Origin: Bifidobacterium pullorum subsp. saeculare
GTDB taxonomy: Bacteria; Actinomycetota; Actinomycetes; Actinomycetales; Bifidobacteriaceae
NCBI RefSeq assembly: GCF_016899725.1
Contig: NZ_JACLYU010000013.1
Span: forward strand, 1-55,772
Reading direction: 5' to 3'
DNA: 55,772 nt
In this document: piece by piece, positions 51,794-55,772 of the stretch
Layout: each line of letters begins with the position of its first letter
Position numbering within the stretch: position 1 is the stretch's first letter
The notes under the pieces: model-generated
The model's database searches: none
What the model was told of the DNA's origin: nothing
What the model saw: only the letters and a program-made list of their open reading frames with translations
Translations under genes and position numbers: made by a program

Positions 51794-52492
51794 TCAGAGG
51801 TTCCAGTGGACGATTACGTTGTCGCCCTTGTAGCGCCCGAGCACGCTGTAGCGGGCGGTGTCAAGGCGCAGCAGGCGGCCGAAGCGCGGCTCCAGGTCGA
51901 GCCACTGGGAGGTCAGGATGCGCAGCACATGCGCGTGGGCGACGAGCAGCACGTCCTCGCCGGCGTCCAGCAGCGGATCCACCAGCGCGATGACGCGGCG
52001 GGCGCGCGCGGCCACATCCTCCACGCTCTCGCCGGCGCCGGCGTGCACCGGCACCTGCTCGCCGGAAGGCAGGGTCTCGGTCCAGTCGCCCTCCAAATGC
52101 TCGGGCAGCGACCGCGGGCCGTCCTGCCACAGCTCCCAGTCGAAGCCGCTGGCCTGCTTCACGGTGCCGCGGGTGCGCCCCTCGGCGCGGCCGTAGTCCC
52201 ATTCGGCCAGGTCGGCCACCGTGCGGTGGTCGGGGAAGCCGGCCAGATCGGCGGTCTGCTGGGCGCGGCGCAGGGGGCTGACGAACACATGCGCGGCGTC
52301 GAATCCGCCCGGATAGGCGGCCCGGAGGCGGTCGCCGGCGGCTTCGGCCTGGCGCTCCCCTTCCCCGGTCAGCGGGATGTCCGTGCGTCCGGTGTGCTGG
52401 CCGGATTCGCTCCATGCGGTCTGGCCGTGGCGCAGCAGCACCAGCCGGCCGGGCGCGACGGCTCCGTCGCGGTACGTCTTCGTTTCGGTCAT
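51794..52492 (-). CDS. Histidine phosphatase (phosphoglycerate-mutase-like) family protein
   Basis: A 232-residue phosphatase. The catalytic motif LLRHGQTAWS holds the phosphorylated His; EWDYGRAEGR and LVAHAHVLRIL complete the pocket. It resembles broad-specificity phosphatases (CobC/PhoE-like) rather than glycolytic mutase, given its length and the short catalytic loop. TACAGT lies 7 nt before the ATG at 52492, with no ribosome binding site, indicating leaderless translation. Substrate unknown. Confidence 0.92.
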   Translation of the reverse strand: MTETKTYRDGAVAPGRLVLLRHGQTAWSESGQHTGRTDIPLTGEGERQAEAAGDRLRAAYPGGFDAAHVFVSPLRRAQQTADLAGFPDHRTVADLAEWDYGRAEGRTRGTVKQASGFDWELWQDGPRSLPEHLEGDWTETLPSGEQVPVHAGAGESVEDVAARARRVIALVDPLLDAGEDVLLVAHAHVLRILTSQWLDLEPRFGRLLRLDTARYSVLGRYKGDNVIVHWNL

Positions 52493-52580
52493 ATCGACCA
52501 CTGTAGTACCTCGCGCCCAAGGGCACGGCGATGGCCGGGGAACCGGGGCCGCTGGCGCCGGCGCCGGTAGACTGGTGGGC

Positions 52581-52982
52581 ATGAGTGAGTATGGCGGCGA
52601 CGGCGGCTCCACGGCGGACGAGGTCGTGGAGGCCTTCCATCGCATCGACAGGAAGGTGGACGCGATGCGCAAGGCGAGGCTGGCGGACCCGGATTCCCTG
52701 GGGGACAAGGTAATCAAGGCGGCGCTGCCGGCGCTGGCCGGGCTGGTGGCCGGCAAGATGTTCGACCTGCTCTGGCGCAAGGGCACCGGCGCGCACGGGG
52801 CGGCCGGCGGGCTCCGCAGCGCCACGGACGGGACGGCCCAGCAGGACGGGACGGCCCAGCAGGGGCTCGCGATGAGCCTGCTGTTCGCCGCCGCCTCCGC
52901 GGCCTTCGGCGCCGTCGTCTCCACGCTGTCCGACCGCGGGTCGAAGGCGTGGGTGCGCCGCCGCCAGCGCAGGCGCCGCTGA
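52581..52982 (+). CDS. DUF4235-type small membrane protein
   Basis: A 133-residue protein. The pattern is that of actinobacterial DUF4235: an amphipathic N-terminus, a first hydrophobic segment VIKAALPALAGLVAGKMFDLLW (in two parts VIKAALPALAGL, VAGKMFDLLW), a polar linker with a GTAQQDGTAQQ repeat, a second segment AMSLLFAAASAAFGAVVSTL, then an Arg-rich tail. Function unknown. TAGACT lies 7 nt before the ATG (leaderless). It is divergent from the histidine phosphatase, with 88 bp between. Confidence 0.7.
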   Translation: MSEYGGDGGSTADEVVEAFHRIDRKVDAMRKARLADPDSLGDKVIKAALPALAGLVAGKMFDLLWRKGTGAHGAAGGLRSATDGTAQQDGTAQQGLAMSLLFAAASAAFGAVVSTLSDRGSKAWVRRRQRRRR

Positions 52983-53074
52983 CCGGCGGCTGCCGACCGC
53001 GGCGGCCGGCCAGGGGCTGACGGCCGGGGACTGCTTCAGCGCAGCGCGCACCGGCGAGGTGCCTCATTTGAAAG

Positions 53075-54501
53075 TGAGTGCGGAACCGGGAGTGGCGCCT
53101 CGCGTGGGGTGAGCGCGAAATCCTGGTCGGTGTCGGCTGGGGTTTCGTTGTTGTCTTCCGGTCGGACGCCCGCGATGCGTGCGAGTGTCCTGTTCGAGTA
53201 TGGCGTGTCGGGGCCGACGCGCTGCTCGAGGCGTCGGGTGCGTGGGGCGGCCATGTCCTCGGGCTGGTCCTGGATGGCGTGGGTGCGGCGGACGGGCTCG
53301 GCCGGGTTCGTCTCGGCGGTCAGGCGTTCGATGCGCTCGCGTCGTTCGGCCGGGATGTATCCGGGTCCGCCGGCGGCCCGGTCCTGTCCGTCGAACCTTG
53401 CGGGCCGCCGCCATGGGGCCATGGGCCGGTCGCAGACGCGCCTGGGGCGTCCGTCGCGGGTGCCGGGGCGTCCCACGGGTCTCTTGGACGGGGTGAACGG
53501 GTTGGCCTTGACGCTCACGGGCCGCCACGGCTCGTTCGACAGGTCGGGTTCGGCGAGTTCGCGCCGGCGGTCGGAACGCGTGCTTGCGCACGACGTGGTT
53601 GTCGCGGGACCCGACGGCGGCCTGGTCGTTCTTCCTGTGGGGACGGCCGCGGGTCCGCTGGGTGTCGGGCCGCCGGAGGCGGCCGATGGAGTCCGCGTCG
53701 ACGGACTCGCCGCCGTTGTCGTTGTCGTGGGAGCGGATCGGGAACGGGATCCTCTCCTCGGCCTGGGAGAGGCCGCGGCACGCGTCGTTGCGGGCGGACG
53801 CGTTCCCGGCCCGTCCGGTGGCGAAGCCGACCACGGCCGGGGTGCGGCGGGACCCGCCCTTGGGACCGGGGCCGCAGCGGGCGACGGTGTCGGCCTCCAC
53901 GTTGCCGGGCAGGCCGTCCGGCCCGTCGCCGGCCTTCCTGATCGTGATCGAGTCGCGCGACGGCTCGCCGGCCGGACGCGTGGCCGCCGACCCCCTGGGG
54001 CGGGCGGCGTCGCGCGCCGGCCTGGGGCACCGGTCGGTCGTCGAGGCGTCCATCGCCATAAGCTGCCCCGGGCGCGTGTCCGTCCCACTCGTCCGGCTGC
54101 CCGTGCCCGCGCAGCACGGGCAGCCACTGCGGCGGCATCGCCTTGGGATACCTGCCGCACGGCATGTCCGTCGACACCCGCACCCGCACCGGCGGCTCGC
54201 GCGACTGGCCGGAATGCCGGCGCGGCCGCTCCCGCGCCGCCGGCGCCGCGTCGTTCCCATGCCGCCCGGCCTGGGCGAGCAGGCGCCTGGCCGTGCCCCC
54301 GCCCACCCCGGGCGTCTCGCGCATCCTGTCCAGGATGACGCCCTTCCGCTTCTTCGACACCCTCACATACTCGTCCCTGAACCTGAGGGCGACCTGCCGC
54401 TTCGTCGCCATGGTGGTCCCGTCTTCCATACGACCAGCCAAACAGACCGACCCGGTTTCGCGCTCACCCCCGATGAGGCACCACTACACAATTCGCACTC
54501 A
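53075..54501 (-). mobile_element. Decayed insertion sequence with ~55-bp imperfect terminal inverted repeats
   Basis: The left end TGAGTGCGGAACC...AGTGGCGCCTC...GGGGTGAGCGCGAAA and the inverted right end TGAGTGCGAATT...AGTGGTGCCTC...GGGGTGAGCGCGAAA match over about 55 bp with scattered differences. Between them lies a leftward transposase broken by frameshifts. No target-site duplication could be recognised at 53070-53074 and 54502-54506. Estimated length 1427 bp. Confidence 0.8.
53105..54411 (-). pseudogene. Frameshifted integrase-core transposase
   Basis: The start MATKRQVALRFRDEYVRVSKK (21 residues, split: MATKRQVALRFRDEY, VRVSKK) lies at 54411. The protein then continues in a second frame (GLPGNVEADTVARCGPG ... 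DNDNGGESVDADSIGRLRR) and a third (RTTRPPSGPATTTSC... then PWRPVSVKANPFTPSKRPVG, DGRPRRVCDRPMAPWRR). Together these parts match, from memory, bifidobacterial integrase-core transposases in which the catalytic acidic residues are in EADTVAH and DTDNGSEF. At least two frameshifts and lost residues make it inactive. Confidence 0.78.
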
Positions 54502-54560
54502 AAAAACATGAAGCACGTCGCCGGCGCGCACGGGGTGGCCGGGCGCGCGATAATGGCGGT

Positions 54561-55328
54561 ATGGTTACCAATGCGACAATCGAAACACTGCTCAACCGCC
54601 GTTCGATCCGCGCCTTCAAGGACGAGGCCATCGACGACGACGTCATCGACGCGCTGGAAACCGTGGCGCAGCACGCGGCGTCCAGCCAGTATCTCAACGA
54701 CTGGTCGGCCATCCGCGTGACCGACCCGGAGCTCAAGCGCACGCTCGCCGGCATCAGCGGGCAGGCCTATGTGGGCACCGCGCCGCTGCTGTACGTGTTC
54801 GTGGCCGACGAGCACCGCAATGCGGCCATCGCCGCGCGCAAGGACATGGACGTGCACACCGACGCCTTCACGCTCACCTCCAGCTACCGCTTCTCGCAGG
54901 CGCAGAACGACGCCGTGCTGGCGCTGCATGCGATGGAGACGGCCGCCTACTCCCTGGGCCTGGGATGCGTGATCCTGGGCTCCCTGCTCAACGATGTGGA
55001 CAAGCTGATCGAGGCGCTGCGGCTGCCCGAGCTCACCTACCCGGTGCTGGGCCTGGCCATCGGCAAGCCGGACCAGGAGCCGGCGCTCAAGCCGCGCATG
55101 CCGCGTTCCATGCAGTTCTTCGAGAACACCTACCCGACCGACGACGCCGAGGTGCTCGAGCCGCTGGCTGACTTCGACGAGACCGTGCACCGCTACTACG
55201 ACCTGCGCAACACCGAACGCCCGGTGGACGCCTTCAGCGACCAGATCGCCGCGGTGGCGGTGGACCAGGGCGTCGCCTCCAAGAACGTGGGCGAGCACGC
55301 CGCCAAGCAGGGGTTCAAGCTGCGCTGA
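54561..55328 (+). CDS. NfsA-type nitroreductase / NADPH-dependent FMN oxidoreductase
   Basis: A 255-residue flavoprotein of the nitroreductase superfamily (NfsA/FRP group). The FMN-binding start RRSIRAFKDEAIDDDVIDAL, the ASSQYLNDWSAIRV region, and the CVILGSLLNDVDKLIEALRLP and PVLGLAIGKPDQEP segments are characteristic. It would transfer electrons from NADPH to quinones, nitroaromatics or flavins. GATAAT lies 6 nt before the ATG at 54561 (leaderless). Adjoins the decayed insertion sequence. Confidence 0.92.
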   Translation: MVTNATIETLLNRRSIRAFKDEAIDDDVIDALETVAQHAASSQYLNDWSAIRVTDPELKRTLAGISGQAYVGTAPLLYVFVADEHRNAAIAARKDMDVHTDAFTLTSSYRFSQAQNDAVLALHAMETAAYSLGLGCVILGSLLNDVDKLIEALRLPELTYPVLGLAIGKPDQEPALKPRMPRSMQFFENTYPTDDAEVLEPLADFDETVHRYYDLRNTERPVDAFSDQIAAVAVDQGVASKNVGEHAAKQGFKLR

Positions 55329-55337
55329 CGTCCGCCG

Positions 55338-55589
55338 CTACCGGCGGCGGGGCTTGTAGCCCTTCTTGCGGCTGTGGGGCTTGCGTTCCTGGTTGAGGGG
55401 AACGTGCCGGTAGGCGTCGTCGGGATTGCGATGCGTCAGATGCCAGCTGCCGCAGTATTCGCAGCGATACACCCACAGCTCCGTGCCACGCTCGCGCAGC
55501 GACTGGTCGGCCGCGCGCAGGGCCTGGGCCTTGTCGTGGTACATGATCTTGTTCACGGAGGCGCAGCGCTTCGGCGTGAAGTAATGCAA
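55338..55589 (-). CDS. Small conserved protein with CxxC zinc-ribbon-like centre
   Basis: An 83-residue basic protein. The core YRCEYCGSWHLTHR has a CxxC followed by H...H, resembling a small zinc-binding site; the C-terminus is Arg/Lys-rich (KPHSRKKGYKPRRR). The TTG at 55589 is used because GGGAGG lies 5 nt before it; the first ATG is 15 codons in. It lies immediately downstream of the 5S rRNA terminator and is convergent with the nitroreductase. Function unknown. Confidence 0.6.
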   Translation of the reverse strand: MHYFTPKRCASVNKIMYHDKAQALRAADQSLRERGTELWVYRCEYCGSWHLTHRNPDDAYRHVPLNQERKPHSRKKGYKPRRR

Positions 55590-55648
55590 GGAAGCCTCCC
55601 GTGGGTTGCGTGGGTTGATCGATTGCTCTTGTTTCGGGCGTATATGAA

Positions 55649-55682
55649 GGAACCCCGGGGAGCTGTGCTCGACCCGGGGTCC
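55649..55682 (-). terminator. rRNA operon terminator
   Basis: GGAACCCCGGG (55649-55659) pairs with CCCGGGGTCC (55673-55682) with one bulged base, 9 bp past the 5S rRNA 3' end. Confidence 0.75.
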
Positions 55683-55690
55683 TTGTATGT

Positions 55691-55772
55691 GTGGTGCGGC
55701 GACGTGCTACTCTCCCACACCCTGTCGGGTGCAGTACCATCGCCGTGCCAGGCCTTAGCTTCCGGGTTCGGA
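55691..55772 (-). rRNA. 5S ribosomal RNA, 3' part (runs off the window)
   Basis: On the minus strand the sequence begins TCCGAACCCGGAAGCTAAG and contains GGGAGAGTAGCACGTCGCCGC, both characteristic of the 3' two-thirds of actinobacterial 5S rRNA. The 5' part and the rest of the operon are outside the window. The exact 3' end is estimated. Confidence 0.93.

Noticed and set aside
53078..54338. Plus-strand frames across the insertion sequence
   Set aside because: Antisense to the transposase, whose conserved segments are on the minus strand.

Overview
The window is a GC-rich actinobacterial chromosome segment, most likely Bifidobacterium or a close relative. The reasons are the dnaK-grpE-dnaJ-hspR chaperone cluster with HAIR operators, a zinc-finger-less DnaJ in that cluster, many LacI-type sugar regulators beside glycoside hydrolases (GH51, GH1, GH31, GH13, GH77), and two sugar-binding lipoproteins. 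The species cannot be named from sequence alone. Genus assignment is inference.

Layout. 1-5.1 kb: end of an HD-domain gene, an orphan sugar-binding lipoprotein, a divergent GH51 arabinofuranosidase and a LacI regulator, which look like an arabino-oligosaccharide module. 5.1-12.3 kb: Kup potassium transporter, TatD-family nuclease, and a heterodimeric ABC exporter. 12.3-13.8 kb: a gene-poor stretch with a DUF4143 ATPase remnant, a 62-bp repeat and a mirror-symmetric repeat element. 13.9-18.5 kb: metG, two small uncharacterised genes and rsmI. 18.7-22.6 kb: GH1 beta-glucosidase and an in-frame chimera of a VWA surface protein with the C-terminal half of a GH31 alpha-xylosidase. 23-25 kb: two tRNA-Ala genes, a DedA membrane protein and a HAD hydrolase. 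25.1-29.8 kb: hspR-dnaJ-grpE-dnaK, read leftward from a HAIR-controlled promoter. 30-33 kb: Fic protein, small membrane protein, a second mirror-symmetric element and an uncharacterised small gene. 33.2-37.1 kb: Nudix hydrolase, a PLD-nuclease/SF2-helicase/DUF3427 protein, and the C-terminal stub of a cytosine-5 DNA methyltransferase. 37.1-38.2 kb: about 1.1 kb of non-coding DNA built from four tandem repeat families. 38.2-49 kb: a maltose/alpha-glucan module (MalQ, two LacI regulators, DUF624 protein, GH13 alpha-glucosidase, two ABC permeases, binding lipoprotein). 49.5-55.8 kb: surface alkaline phosphatase, histidine phosphatase, DUF4235 protein, a decayed insertion sequence, nitroreductase, a small zinc-ribbon-like protein and the 3' part of a 5S rRNA gene.

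How the genes work together. The 38-49 kb cluster imports alpha-glucosides through the lipoprotein and two permeases and breaks them down with MalQ and the GH13 enzyme. LacI operators sit on the -35 hexamers of the malQ, permease, lacI and lipoprotein promoters, and the same architecture is seen at the 2-kb lipoprotein. Many other genes appear leaderless, with a -10 hexamer only 6-9 nt upstream of ATG. Most factor-independent terminators here are long GC-rich hairpins without a T-tract.

The most unusual material is the VWA-GH31 fusion, the two mirror-symmetric CGTTGGG elements, the exact 62-bp tandem repeat present at two loci, the compound repeat island at 37.1-38.2 kb, and the helicase locus with a methyltransferase relic.
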